Origin: Taudactylus pleione
Taxonomy: Eukaryota > Chordata > Amphibia > Anura > Myobatrachidae
Length of the DNA: 64,000 bases
NCBI GenBank assembly: GCA_031769625.1
Contig: JAUIMM010000484.1
Location: forward strand, 62,001 to 126,000
Direction: 5' to 3'
The position numbers and the translations under genes were made by a program. Shown piece after piece: positions 21,926-33,481 of the stretch; position 1 is the first letter of the stretch, and each line of letters opens with the position of its first letter. The notes under the pieces are model-generated. The model was not told where the DNA came from. It saw nothing but the letters and a program-made list of their open reading frames with translations, and did no database searches.

Positions 21926-22524
21926 GGCCCTCATTCAGAGCCGCTCGTTAGCGGCAGTATGCTCGTTCCGAGCGATGTTTGCACATCTGCGCATGCGTAC
22001 GCTTTTTAGTACGCATGCGCGAACCAGTCAGTGCGGCCGAAAATCGTTTGTACGCTATATAGCGAGTGCCTGCTATTTTGAGTGACAGAATGAGGCGTAT
22101 GTGGGTGGTAACAGGGGAAGGTGCTTGAAAATGGAGAGTGGAGATCCGAACGCAGGCGTGCTTAAAGGTCAAAACGGGCGTTTTATGGGTGTGTATATTT
22201 AAAACAGCAGCGTCAATGACCACGTCACTGGGTTATTTTTTAGCCAGAACTGCTCGCAAATTTGTGGTAGCAAACACCAACCACAAGAATAGCGAGCAGT
22301 TCATACGCTGGTCGATGTACTCGATTAATCTAATAAATAGCGGACATGACGTATGGTGCGAGCGGCCAGGGGGCGTTTTTAACAAATAAACGAGCGTATG
22401 TTTTGCTCGTTCGTTCAGGCTTAGAGGTGTGAACAGACTGCAATGTGCGTACGGATCATTTGAATAGCCACCCCTTGTTTTTAAACGAACGACCGCAAAT
22501 AGCGAACGGCTCTGAATGAGGGCC
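21926..22524. mobile_element. Harbinger-type MITE upstream of ERV gag
   Basis: Perfect inverted ends GGCCCTCATTCAGAGCCG / CGGCTCTGAATGAGGGCC with TSD TTA (21923-21925 and 22525-22527). The interior has ggtaacaggggaaggtgc and cgaacgcaggcgtgc, shared with 48834-49418 and 7712-8310. It sits only about 45 bp upstream of the gag start codon, so it would lie in the leader of any proviral RNA. Confidence 0.9.
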
Positions 22525-23423
22525 TTAGTATGCATAATACGACGGGCCGATCCAAATGGCACTTCCATTAGCAGCACATCATTGTCTAACATCTCTATTG
22601 TTTGCATGGCCCCCATTCTGAGACAACTCTATGTTTTTCAATAAAGATTTAAACTGGTGAAAGACAGTCAAGATACTTTCACTTACCTGTGGATGATTTA
22701 ACGGCAGCGCCCACACACCTGTGAAGATTTGAAGAAGGCTACTCCACCCACCCGGATAAGATTTTAGAAGGCAACTTCCACACCTATGGAAGTTTAAGTC
22801 GGCTACTTCCACGCACCTCTCTACAACAAAGACAAAGACAACATGTACACCTGCTACTGTGTATAGAACGGTAAGCTGCTTACCGAGCGCCTAGCACTTA
22901 GCCCTTAAAGGTCATACGGTACCTCTAACTTTAGGGAACAAGTTACCCCTATCAACAAATACTCACTGTTACACACTTTTTTTCCTGTGCAGAAAAATAC
23001 ACGTTAACCCAGATATTGACAACAATTGAAAAGAATGTAAACCTCAACGGCTTTGTTTAAACACGTGGCAGCACGTACGTATACCCTATTGTGCGACCAG
23101 TCGCACACACAATAATGCGACTACCACACAACCGTATGACAACCTTTAGCTGCGTACACAAAAGTGCGTCTTTAATGTGCGCAAAACTGCGACTCAGCCG
23201 CGTGTTCAATACTGCGGCACCCCTTTAAATGTTAGGTTCTATCAACAAAGGAAAACAAACTTTTTCCTCTCTTGTCCCTGGATTCTAGTCAGCGTCCCTG
23301 GCTCACACGAAAATGGGTAGCGATCTCTTAGCACCGAGCGGTTGCAGGTAATCCCTGCATGTGGCCACTCCACCCTTTGGTGAGAAATCGATAACCGTAA
23401 GTGCCGTGTGAGTGGGTAAGTGA
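22525..23423 (-). other. ERV leader (5' untranslated region)
   Basis: About 0.9 kb between the primer-binding site and gag. It contains repeats of a short acttccacacctatggaag-like word (22690-22815). No ORF of note. A packaging signal and splice donor are expected here in the family but I cannot point to them. Confidence 0.5.
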
Positions 23424-23441
23424 CTTCACTATGAGCCCCCA
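23424..23441 (-). promoter_or_regulatory. ERV primer-binding site
   Basis: Directly after the 5' LTR the minus strand reads TGGGGGCTC, the first nine bases of a proline-tRNA-type site. The following bases do not continue the match, so the site is either diverged or of another tRNA. Confidence 0.55.
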
Positions 23442-23784
23442 ACTAAGGATTCTGCCTTTGAACCTCTATATACCCCTACCTATACCTTCTAATAACCTGC
23501 CTATAAATCTCTAAGGATGACGCTAATTTGTGTACACAGTCATACAGTAAATAAAGACTCCAGACCTAGAACCTGTGGTTCCAAAGCACAAAGTATTATT
23601 CAAGTAAAAGTACAGCAGTTACACGCTATGATCCTCATATAATCTTAGCGCAAAGAGATTATACAGACCCAAGTACAATTATACATACATAGCGCTCTCT
23701 GGTCCAGATGTTAGGCATCAGCAAGAAACCCCTCATCAATCAGCATTCAGCACTAAGACTAGGAACCCAGGGTCAGAGCACACA

Positions 23785-23792
23785 TATTTATA
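23785..23792 (-). promoter_or_regulatory. ERV LTR TATA box
   Basis: TATAAATA on the minus strand, conserved in the 3' LTR (9912-9919). It precedes the likely cap site, with an AATAATAC polyadenylation-like word further along (about 23598). Confidence 0.55.
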
Positions 23793-24904
23793 CCCCCCAG
23801 AAATAAACAACACAATAGAGAAGTTTGTTGCTGATACCATTGGTCCTAAAGGAGATGGCATATGTTACAAGGCATTTAACAGGTTGGTTCAAATAGACAC
23901 GATCCAGCTTCTAACAACTGGTGGTCTCTGGTTTCCCGCCCCATGCAAATCCTAACAGTTGTTCATATAATGTACATTTTGTTGCTTGAAGTCTCTGCGG
24001 TTCATAAGTTGAGAATGCATGTTGCGATCTCTCCATCGATATTACCGGAAAACTGGTGAGAGAGTACGCATCAGTACAATACCAAACATGGCTTACTTAT
24101 CACATATAAAACCTTAGTTATGAAATAATCTTTATTTCCTAACAATTATAATAAACATGCATACTTGAATCTTATACCTTAAAGCTTATGGAACCTTGTA
24201 TGTGAATATGTAATGTGTGAGTATGTGGGGTTTGATGTAATGATGCTAGTTAACTTGGGGCAGATGCGTGTGCATGGAGCTAATATTCAGTGTTTCATAC
24301 AGGGTCTTATGCATTCGCTAATATGTGACTAGTTAACAGCGCAATTGTGCGTATTAATGTGTGTATGAGAACACCTAGCAGTGTGGAATGCTGAGCATTA
24401 TAGTTCCATGACTTGCTCATGCCCCAGCAGCCCCCACCCTTTTCAGGCTCCAAAATACTGGTCTTTGTTCTCCCAGGGCCTGTGTGGATGCAAATTATCA
24501 CAGCTACAAGACCCAAACCTCAGATAACACTCTTGGCTTTGAAGGTATTTTATTGTAGGAGGCCTGCTAATGTAAGGTGCTACAAACGACCCTCTTGCTG
24601 TATTCGAGCAGGGCCACCTGGAGTGAGAGCAGACATTATGTCCATGAAGCTTGTCTTCACAGGCTAGTTGTCACGTGGCCATTTGCTCTGTTTAGCTAAT
24701 GCAATCCAATTTTGACATACTGTACAGCCATTTCTGAAATATATCCTTTAGGGGAATTATAATAATACACACTTTATCCAGAGCACCCAAACTATGTAAA
24801 GTCATGAAATGGGCTTTTGATGAATCGCCGTAACTTATGGCGATGGTCATAGATGTTATCGTATGATGCTAATAGTAATATCGCCACATGTACTAAAGTG
24901 TGAG

Positions 24905-25012
24905 TTTATCTAAAATGGCACTTAGGCGGCCATTCGCAAAATGGCGTCTTGCGAACTCATTTCCAAGATGGCGTCTTGCGGCCAGTTGCAAGATGGCGTC
25001 GCTGCGATCCAA
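24905..25012 (-). promoter_or_regulatory. ERV U3 array of CAAGATGGCG-type motifs
   Basis: Four motifs of the type (A)AGATGGCGTC/AAATGGCG lie about 25-30 bp apart close to the LTR start; on the LTR's own strand they read GACGCCATCTTG. They resemble YY1 sites and are conserved in position in the 3' LTR. Binding is inferred only. Confidence 0.45.
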
Positions 25013-25054
25013 TTTTAAACTGATCTTGTCTCAATCAATAATCCAGCTTCGACA

Positions 25055-25491
25055 TTCCAGAACTGTAATGGCTTTTTTAGATGTTGTTTGGCAAATTGTA
25101 ATCTGGTCTTCCTGTTTTTGAGGCTCACCAATGGTTTACATCTTGTGGTGAACCCTCTATATTCACTCTTGTGAAGTCTTCTCTTGATTGTTGACTTTGA
25201 CACATATACATCTACCTCCTGGAGAGTGTTCTTGATTTGGCCAACTGTTGTGAAGGGGTTTTTCTTCACCAGGGAAATAATTCTTCTGTCACCCACCACA
25301 GTTGTTTTCCGTGGTCTTCCGGGTCTTTTGGTGTTGCTGAGCTCTCCGGTGCATAATTTCTTTTTAAGAATGTTCCAAACAGTTGATTTGGCCACACCTA
25401 ATGTTTTTGCTATCTCTCTGATGGGTTTGTTTTGATTTTTCAATCTAATGATGGCTTGGTTCACTGATAGTGACAGCTCTTTGGATCTCAT
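25055..25491 (-). pseudogene. Tc1 transposase, N-terminal DNA-binding part
   Basis: I chose the ATG at 25491 (MRSKELSLSVNQAIIRLKNQ), the usual Tc1 start, over the ATG six codons upstream. Two helix-turn-helix (paired-like) subdomains are visible: KPIREIAKTLGVAKSTVWNI, and VGQIKNTLQEVDVYVSKSTI followed by KRRLH. A GRPRKT hook of the GRPR type lies between them. The frame ends at the ERV insertion after about 145 codons. The catalytic half is at 8967-9567. Confidence 0.93.
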
Positions 25492-25849
25492 ACTGAGAGT
25501 CGAAAGCAACTGATTCCAAATGCAAATGTCACACCTAGAATCAACTCCAGACCTTTTACCTGCTTAATTGATAATGAAATAACGAGGGAATAGCCCACAC
25601 CTGTCCATGAAATAGCTTTTGAGTTGATAGTCCCATTACTTTGGCCTCTTAAAAAGTGTGAGTCACATATAGAAACCGTTGTAATTCCTACACCGTTCAC
25701 CTGATTTGGATGTAATTACCCTAAAATTAAATCTGAAAGTCTGCAGTTAAAGCACATCTTGTTTGTTTCATTTCAAAGCCATTGTGGTGGTGAATAGAGG
25801 CCAAAATATGAAAATTCTGTCAATGTCCCAATATTTATGCACCTGACTG

Positions 25850-26230
25850 TACATCAGCATGCCTTGCACACACAGCCACTTATGAGTCTGGACACAGCTA
25901 CTTTAATCAGCAGAGTATAGAGCAGCATACATCAGCATGCACTCTTCCCCCTTACACAGTCACTTTACCAGCACAACCACTTGTGAGTATGGACACAGCC
26001 ACTTAAATGAGCAGAGCAGTGCACAGCTTGCAAGTGAAATGGCACTGAGTCCCGGTCGCGGCGCCCCATAATTAGAAACAAATTCTTGCGAAAATCCGAT
26101 GTTAGGAGGATGACGTTCGGCCTCAAAGTGGGATCCGAGTCAGGCAGGAACACCCGGGCCGCGGCTCTGGTGGACTCGGATCCCCGGTGTTCGGAGCAGT
26201 TCGGATTCCACAGAATCTGAACCACTCATC
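25850..26230. repeat. Degenerate tandem and GC-rich repeat sequence
   Basis: The first half contains imperfect units with acacagccactt(a)tgagt and cagcatacatcagcatgca, continuing the satellite-like surroundings of the Tc1 insertion. The second half (26040-26225) is GC-rich with gttcggattcc and its complement-like partner ggaatccgaac variants. No gene. Confidence 0.4.
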
Positions 26231-26232
26231 TC

Positions 26233-26553
26233 TAGTACACATGGTACGATATTGTGAAAGATATGAACGATAATGATACTGTTATCGTTCAATATCGTTC
26301 CGTGTGTATGCATGACATCATTAACGATGCGCGCTTCCATTCTGCCGTTGCCCGAAACATGCAGGCCCACCTGACGATATCGTCAGGCCCTGCATGTTCA
26401 GGGACTTTGGCCGGTGACGTCACTGAATGATATAGTTAACAATATCGTTCAGTGTATATGCTCAATGTTGGGAACAACATTGAGCCAGGCAGGTGAGGGG
26501 ACAACACTGAACAATATCACTCATAGAGCATATTGTTCCGTGTGTACCCAGCT
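26233..26553. mobile_element. MITE with GTACACAC-type ends
   Basis: The right end reads CGTGTGTACCCAGCTTTA and the left end has a shortened counterpart (tagtacacatggtacgat). The interior has many near-palindromic atatcgttc/gaacgatat words. The family end matches 31481-31837. Confidence 0.55.
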
Positions 26554-28260
26554 TTAGAGACCTCTCTGGTCATCTTTTTAGTACCACAGGTCACTGATAG
26601 ATCTGGTCTCGTCATACCCCAGCATCTCCCTCAGTTGTTCTATAGGAGTGTTAGGGACCTGCCTGTTGGAGGTCACCTGGATATGGTGGGCAGGCCCATA
26701 ATTATGGCCATCATTATGCTAAGAACCTTTTGGATGCAATTTTGAAGTATTATTATTAGGTTCAGCATAGTTAGAGTGTGTACTTGCATTTGTTTCTGAA
26801 ATTCTGCTTGCAGCACTACAAGTCTTAGCAGGTAGCACCTCACACTGTACTTAGGGTGTGCAATCTAGGGCCCCTCCCCCTATGTATTCTGTACTGTGTG
26901 TATGTATGTACACTGGAAGGATAAGACTCCTTCCACCTTGATTAGCACCCCTCCTACCTGTTCCTGGGTGTTTTTAATTAGCAAGGAGTCCTTGAACTCC
27001 AAGACTGCACATCTAACAAGGCATACTGAGGGTAAGACCTACTATATATATGCTGTGTGTCAGTTTTGGGACTGGTATTGGGGTGCGGGGCTCTCTGGGC
27101 TGGTGTGGCTGGACTGTTTCCTGGCATCATAATGTACACTTTTTCACTTCTTTAGTTTGTTTTTTATATATGTAGCACTTTATACACTTTTAATTATAAC
27201 CTCCTACTTATGTAGGACTTAACATATAGGCATTTCTTTAATATTCTCTACACTTCACTTTAAATCTCACACTAGTGTGATGCCATGGGGCGGTTCTGCT
27301 GGGTTAGCCTGGGGGGTCCCGTGCCCTGTATTTGTTCCGTAGGTGTGTTAGGGACCTGCCTGATGGAGGTCACCTGATACGGTCAGCAGACCTATAATTA
27401 TGGCCAACATTATGCTAAGAACCTCTTGGATGCAAATTATTATTAGGTTCAGCATAGTTAGAGTGTGCACTTGCATTTGTTTCTGATTTTCTGCTTGCAG
27501 CACTACAAGTCTCAGCAGGTAGCACCTCACACTGTGCTTAGGGTGTGCACTCTAGGGCCCCATCCCCTATTTATTCTCCCTCAGAAACGGCTGCGGGCCT
27601 CACACTGCAGTTGTGTCCTCTGTGTTCCACTAATACCTCAGACTCCTGTCCACACTCTCGTTCCTTGGATCCTCCTTCTAGGGGTCACCAGCCCTTCTCC
27701 CTCACATATCTTTGTTCCAGCTATGGCTGTCACCAGTGCTGGAGCCCGTCCCCTCACCCAGACCATTACTCAAAAATTGCTCCTGCTTTCCCCTCACCAG
27801 ATGTAGGGCAGCCACAGGACTCTATCTGCCCAGTCAGTTACCTCACCACCAACTGCCAACTCTCCTTGCCTCAGTGCTAAGTATAGTTCCTCTTGGGTTG
27901 CCATGGAAACTTTCGCATCACCCCACAGCTAGCCACATGATGGATACTCCTACCTTTACTGCCACTTAAAAGTGTCATGTGGGGCCTCCAGGAAGCGCCA
28001 ATAAGCTGGCTGCTGCTTTTAATTCTGTGTAATGGGGCCTCTTAGACTGTCCGGGCCACAGCTGTTAGTAATAAATATTTAAATTCAGTCCTGCTCTCCC
28101 CTCATTTTAATGAAGGGACCTCTCCTGTCCTCATAGCTAAAAGACCACAGTACATTTATGCACAAATAATTACAAACCCTGCAAACATTATATTTAACAT
28201 AGGATATAGGTAACCACCACTCTAAACCACCACTCTAAAAGGTGGTTCTAAAATGGAATC
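26554..28260. repeat. Region with two 220-bp direct repeats
   Basis: The block at about 26650-26880 (acctgcctgttggaggtcac ... agggtgtgcaatctagggcc) recurs at about 27346-27562 in the same orientation, 696 bp apart. The repeats could be terminal or promoter repeats of a retroelement, but TG...CA ends are not seen. Open frames at 27465-27969 show no recognised domain. The rest is featureless. Confidence 0.55.
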
Positions 28261-28262
28261 TG

Positions 28263-28636
28263 TGGGTATGTAATGCCGACAGTCGGGATCCCAGTGGTCA
28301 GTGGGATCCCAACAGGGTTAACATACCAACACTTGTATGCTAACCCGCCCTCTCTCTCTACCCTAACCCTAACTCTCCCTCTTTGGTGCCTAACCCTAAC
28401 CTCCCACCCTAGTGCCTGAACCTAACCTCCCCCTCCCCGGTGCGTAACCCTAACCAGCCACCCTTAGTGCCCTAACCCTAAACCTAACACCCCCCCAGCC
28501 CCCCGATACTAACCTTCGGCATGCTGGCGGTCGGTCTTCTGGAGCCGGGATTCCGATTGCTGTCGGGATTCTGACTCCGGGATATAGCTCGTCAGCATGC
28601 CGTGTGGTGGCATGCTGACTACATCCCGAAATCTGT
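28263..28636. mobile_element. MITE-like element with CCCTAA-rich interior
   Basis: The ends are rich in inverted words (gtcgggatccc, ggatatagc, tagtcagcatgcc-type) and the interior 28345-28490 contains many ccctaaccctaac-like variants. It is related in layout to 2468-2745. This is not a true telomere array because the hexamers are interspersed with other words. Confidence 0.5.
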
Positions 28637-28639
28637 ATG

Positions 28640-29500
28640 TACAGAGAGTTTCTTATGAACCACATAGTAAATAATGGATATCTGTAATATCTTATCTGAT
28701 TGTTGGTTTAATTTCTTGCTAATTTAATTTTTTTAATTCTAATTCCTTCACACCTTAGACCACTGATAATATTAAAGTTATTTTGTTTTTACCTTCTAAT
28801 AAATTCTTCCCAGACTCCTTTAATCTCTCATGAATAACTGTATGTCTCTCCTTAAGTACAGCCAATCCCTAACTATATAATAATTTTACAAAACATGACA
28901 CTGCCACAATGGAGATGGACCAGGAGAGGAGAGAACCCTGTGGAACCAGACCCACCACAGGGTAAGTATAGTGGGGCGAGGGTGGGCAGTGGTCACTGGT
29001 CCATAGTACTAGTATTGTAATGAGGACTTCATTTCCACTATTTCATCTTAATTTGCTTTTACTTTTTATTCTCTGTTCTGAATTAAAAGCTTGATCATAG
29101 AAATGGGGCATTGGTCCCAGATATTATTTAAATCCTTCATTCTTTGTGGGTTATCTGTAACTGACAAGGTTTTGAAAATGTTTTATTATGTTGTGAAAGT
29201 ATTTCCTATCTCACCGGAGGCACATCTTCACTGTAAACAAAGCTTTTATCACATTTCTTAAACATAAGGAAAAGATCACCATTACACTCTTCTATATTTG
29301 CATCCTACAAAGTAAACATATAAATGTCTCATCTTTGTTTTCTACTATTGAAACATATCAATTTTGTCATTGTCTATATATACAAAGAACTGGTCAGGAA
29401 TGGCAAAAAAAAGTATGTACTTCCTTATGCTAAAATAGATAAAAATAGCTGAAACAACACTGCTCCTTGATATAGGTACACTATAGTTCATGTCTAATTT

Positions 29501-29537
<37 letters not shown>

Positions 29538-29689
29538 AAATTGGCTGCTGATAAATATGTCACCACGTTGGAAAGTAATGACAGTTGGGTGAACTATGAC
29601 CCCTCCCACCTGTGTCACTGAAGTTTCAGCATAGCACACAACTACATCTTCCCGAGCTGAATTAAGGGTTATGGGCCAGAGTTACACAG
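28640..29689. other. AT-rich non-coding stretch
   Basis: No gene or family recognised. A (TA)n tract lies at 29504-29532. Confidence 0.4.
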
Positions 29690-30235
29690 AACGGACATGT
29701 ACAGAGCTATAGGGACACACATAGTCACACAGATACGCACAAAGTCACATAGTGTCATTTTGATATGCAGAATAATGCAGACACAGACATGCATAGAGCC
29801 GTACAGATACTGAGTCACACAGACATGCAATGTAAGACAAACAGACTCACACAGAGCCATACAGACACGCATGTTAAACACAGACAAGCAGAGTCACACA
29901 AATATGCACAGAGCCATAAAGACTCATATAAGGGGAGATGTATCAAGCCTTGGAGAGAGATTTAGTGGAGAAGTTGTCAAAAGCAAACAATCAGCTTCTA
30001 ACTATAATTTCAAAGACTGTGCTAGATAAATGACAGAAGCTGATTGGTTGCTTTAGCTTACTTATCACTTATCTCTCTCCAAGGCTTGATACATCTCCCC
30101 AATAATCACACAGACATGCACAGTATCACACATACATGCGCAGAGACACATGCAGAGCCATACAGACATGTATAGAGGCACACAGACATACATAGACATA
30201 CACAGGGTGATGCATATACAGGAAGGCCTGGCACA
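29690..30235. repeat. Degenerate short tandem repeat, interrupted
   Basis: Loose repetition of words such as cacacagacatgca and agagccatacaga (13-26 bp) on both sides of a MITE at 29932-30100. Open frames here are composition artefacts. Confidence 0.6.
29932..30100. mobile_element. MITE, GATGTATCAAGCC family
   Basis: Inverted ends GGGGAGATGTATCAAGCCTT and AAGGCTTGATACATCTCCCC. It belongs to a small family with copies or pieces at 35423-35556, 51352-51511, 53440-53568, 55096-55260 and 63190-63518. The shared interior has gctgattggttg and ctttatctctctcc words. Confidence 0.8.
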
Positions 30236-30239
30236 TTTA

Positions 30240-31477
30240 AAGTGTCACACAAAGATTCAGACTGGAGCACACATTATAGCAGCTCCATCGTCTTCTATCG
30301 CAAAAAGGAGTTTTGTAGAGTCCGCACTAGTCAATCAGTTTAATTTATACAGAGTAGACTTAAATAATCATCTAACCAACATCTTGGTCTTAATTGGAAT
30401 AATACAACATAAGACACTATCGTTGGTGGTGCTACCAGATAACATTTGTGAAAGTCACAATTATAACTGGTTAGCAAAGGAGCAAGAAAGTCAAATATAG
30501 TCTTACTGGTGCACTCTTAATTAGATATAGAAAATAATCCGAAAAAGATAGGTAAGTGATGAAAGAAAATAATACTTAACCTTTAATTAATCCATTAAAA
30601 AAGAGTGTATGGAAATACACTCCTTAATACATCTGAAATCAAAAAACGACACACATATTAATAAGAATTAATATCAACAATAATACATCAATTGTTATTT
30701 TGGTGAAAATTTCTCACTCTAAAGCTAAATCCCCTATGTAAATCATAAATACTTAGTTAGATACATTATTAGGGAGGAAATAGAGTAGATACCCACCTAA
30801 TTAAGACGTGCGATACATGAATATTTGCAGAATTTCACTAAAATCAGATTTGGCACATCAAAATTAAAGAAGCTTCCTATAGCAATTAAGCATATAATTA
30901 AACACTAAAGAACTTGGAACATAAATAGATGAGAGACATAGATTATCGCTTGTCTTGTTCTGTGCCAATTAGTATCAGATCTAACAGATCAGTCTCCAAG
31001 AGGTTATGAATAGAATATTAGCTTCATAAATCCCTAATACCAGTTTAGATAAATAAATGCACAAATGTATTTGGTAATTCTAGAAAAAAGCACATATGTG
31101 AGCCTGTTTAGATATATTCTCAATTGATGGCTCGTAAGGACAACATATGCAAATATTTAGGCAGTCATTTATGCTAATTATTATACATATAAATTACCTA
31201 AGAGAGATTGATGTATAGTATTCAAATATGTTTATAAACAATATAAGCACATAGAAATATCCATATATAAATGTACTTAGAAGTGGCTTGTATTCTCCTG
31301 TGTATCATTACAGGATTTGACACATATTTATTTAGATGATTTAATACTGTGTACTCAATGGTAATTATATCCACTTTAAAGTTGACAGCACAGGGCTAAT
31401 TCAATAGGTAAAGGATTTCAAGAATTTAGGAAAGTCCAGAGATAAGATATATTACAATGATTCTGCTTTTCCCTGTC
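30240..31477. other. AT-rich non-coding stretch
   Basis: No recognisable gene, terminal repeat or tandem structure. One 116-codon frame ending near 30500 lacks familiar motifs. Confidence 0.4.
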
Positions 31478-31480
31478 TAA

Positions 31481-31837
31481 AGCTGGGTACACACTGACAG
31501 ATATATTGGCCGATCAATTGTGTACCCGCGATATGTCGGTGAACGCCGACGTTCACTGACATATCGCATTGGCTGTGCTGCACAGCCGATGGACAGATAT
31601 GTCTGCAGAGATGTCTGTCCATCGGCAGGTGTGTACGGGCGGTCGGCAGACCGCCCATACACACACAGCGGCAGCCGCCAGGAGGGGGGCAGGACACACA
31701 CCCCGCCCACCGGGACACGCCCCCTGGTTGCCGGGACCTGCAGGCAGGCACATATGATGGTTGTTCAGTGTGTATGAACAACCATCATCTGCAGATCACT
31801 CGATCTGCAGATATATCTATATGGTGTGTACCCACCT
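31481..31837. mobile_element. MITE with AGCTGGGTACACAC ends
   Basis: Ends AGCTGGGTACACACT and GGTGTGTACCCACCT, TSD TAA (31478-31480 and 31838-31840). The interior is rich in inverted words (cgatatgtcggtgaacgccg; gatctgcag). All ORFs here are short and overlap on both strands, so none is believed. The TSD suggests Harbinger-like mobilisation. Confidence 0.75.
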
Positions 31838-31840
31838 TAA

Positions 31841-32598
31841 ATATATCGAACAAGGGATGAGAGATAAGTGAACATCATCACTGGAGAAACAACAGATAAG
31901 ACGCTTCTGCTGTCCCCGCTCCTGACAGTGTCTCCCCTCTGATACTGAAAAGCATTGCAGAGGGAGAGTATCAGCCCGGCTTGGATGAGAGAGCGCTAGA
32001 GCGATAGAGAGGAAAAAAAAAAAAAAGATACCTCATATGGGAGTGAGAGCAGGAATGCAGCTGCCGGTGGTGTATCGGCTGGACTGTGGACGCATCACCT
32101 GATTACCATAAAGTAAAACCCTCTCCAGCTCTCTCTTTCTAAGTTAGCTAGTCCAATCAGATTGTCTCCTCACTGATTGACACACCTGTGAGCCAATCAG
32201 GGAGCCAGTCCGAAGGAGCAAATCAGAGAGTGTGCACACATAAAGTGAATGTGAATTCCCTTGACAAATTACCATTTGTAAACACATGAGATAATGTCCC
32301 TCGGCATGGGTTAAGGACTTCTATCGCCCATGATGCCTGCAGGAGCAGGACTGCGCAGTGCCATGTTGCCTTGCCCCTACTCATGCTCCACTCCCTCTCT
32401 CTCTGTGACATAATTACAGCCCAAGAGATGCTACTTAATAGTCCAAAGGAGCCCCTGAAAGAACAGGTCCCAGGACATATGTCCGATGTACCCACCCTTA
32501 ATCTATCTCTGCACAGTCTCCTATAGATCCTATGAAGGCTATTAGGTGGCAAGCATGTGTTGTCCATTAGATTCATGAAGATATTTAAAAATAATAAA
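31841..32598. other. Non-coding stretch
   Basis: Mixed composition with a poly(A) run at 32013-32026. Nothing recognised. A 138-codon minus frame at 32223-32639 has no known motif. Confidence 0.35.
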
Positions 32599-32676
32599 TA
32601 CGAGGGTAGTTCAATAAATAAGGTAACAAGACCTCTCATTGGATAAATGTATTCAACTCGTACAAATACGTATAAT

Positions 32677-33006
32677 CACTGGCGTCACTATGGGGGTGCG
32701 GGCTGCTCCCAGGTGTCACCCTCGGAGGGGTGACACCAAAATGCCGGCTCCTCTTCAGTAACAGGAGCCGGGTGCTGCAGTGTGACAGTTTCCTGCAGCA
32801 CTCGGCTCCTGTCAGAGGAACCGACAGCGCAGCCGCAGAAACTACTCTCTGGGTCTGGGGGCAGCCCAGCATCTCCAGGGATGCTGGACACGCCCCCAGA
32901 GTGATGCGTGCGGGATTTCACTCCCTCATGGTTAGGTCAAGCTCCCTTTTTGGGCAGACATGGCTCTGCCGCACAGGGGGTGTCACCATACCCGTTGACG
33001 CCTCTG
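32677..33006. mobile_element. hAT-type MITE (GGCGTCAC family) inside mariner
   Basis: Ends CACTGGCGTCAC and GTTGACGCCTCTG, 8-bp TSD CGTATAAT (32669-32676 and 33007-33014). It shares its interior with 6323-6602. Confidence 0.87.
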
Positions 33007-33014
33007 CGTATAAT

Positions 33015-33481
33015 CATTTGTATGGCCTTGGTTTTGTCCCCACACTAAGCATTTGTTCCAGCGGTATGCCAAGTCATCTATCCCAGCATAGAAGAAATCA
33101 GTGTCAATATTTTTTGCTTCAGTACCCAGATTGAACACTTTTTCCTGTACCCCAGTTGCTCATGAACGATGTTGTGCACAGGGCCCACTGAGATGTTCAG
33201 TTCGTAAGCAATATCACTAACTTGAAGGCATCTGTCCTCCTGAATCAGACCCTCAGTGCAACACAACTTGTCATCTGTGGTGGACGTGCTTGGCCAGACT
33301 GATTGCTGCTCATCTTGAACGTCTGTCCTGCCATTATCAAAGGCAGTCCACCAAACCCAAACCTGTTTCCGTAAGATGGCGTTATCACCGTACACCTAAC
33401 AACTGGGCGATGAATTTCAGCTCCTGGTGTGCACTTTAGACGCAGAAATCTGATCACACTACACACCTCAATGTTTGCCAT
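33015..33481 (-). pseudogene. Mariner transposase, deleted
   Basis: The minus strand from 33481 reads the N-terminal DNA-binding region: an FLRLKCTPGAEIH start, GDNAILRKQVWVWWTAFDNG in a second frame, then ISVGPVHNIVHEQLGYRK (helix-turn-helix). At about 33100 it jumps to the C-terminal end (AGIDDLAYRWNKC). The catalytic D,D34D core between them is missing. At least one frameshift separates the first and second parts. It cannot encode an active enzyme. Confidence 0.88.

Larger units (their letters stand above)
9572..25054 (-). mobile_element. Endogenous retrovirus, class I-like, with nested insertions
   Basis: A minus-strand provirus with two LTRs (5' LTR 23444-25054, 3' LTR 9572-11181), each running TGTCGAAGC...AATCCTTA. 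It is flanked by the 4-bp TSD GGAA on its own strand (ttcc at 9568-9571 and 25055-25058). Order along its strand: LTR, primer-binding site, leader, gag, a remnant of pol, env, LTR. Foreign DNA inside it: a chromovirus (12697-18444) and two Harbinger MITEs (19553-20103 and 21926-22524). Protease, reverse transcriptase and RNase H are not recognisable, so pol carries a large deletion. The two LTRs differ by a few per cent by eye, so the insertion is not recent. It cannot encode a functional virus. Confidence 0.93.
23444..25054 (-). repeat. ERV 5' LTR
   Basis: 1611 bp, TGTCGAAGC (25054) to AATCCTTA (23444). It pairs with 9572-11181 along its whole length, with scattered substitutions. The TSD GGAA is intact outside, so the provirus has not recombined with another locus. 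Confidence 0.93.
8713..25849 (-). mobile_element. Tc1-type transposon split by an endogenous retrovirus
   Basis: The outer ends CAGTAAGGTGCATAAATATT and its complement ending ACCTGACTG are each followed by TA (8711-8712 and 25850-25851), the Tc1/mariner target. Removing the provirus leaves about 1.65 kb, the normal Tc1 size. The transposase gene lies on the minus strand: its N-terminal part is at the right and its C-terminal part at the left. The element sits in a satellite-like region and a truncated relative is at 47547-47878. Confidence 0.93.

Noticed and set aside
28345..28490. True interstitial telomere array
   Set aside because: Hexamers are interspersed with other words and lie in the middle of a MITE-like element.
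31452..31781. Overlapping frames of 60-110 codons on both strands
   Set aside because: They lie wholly in a MITE with TAA duplication.
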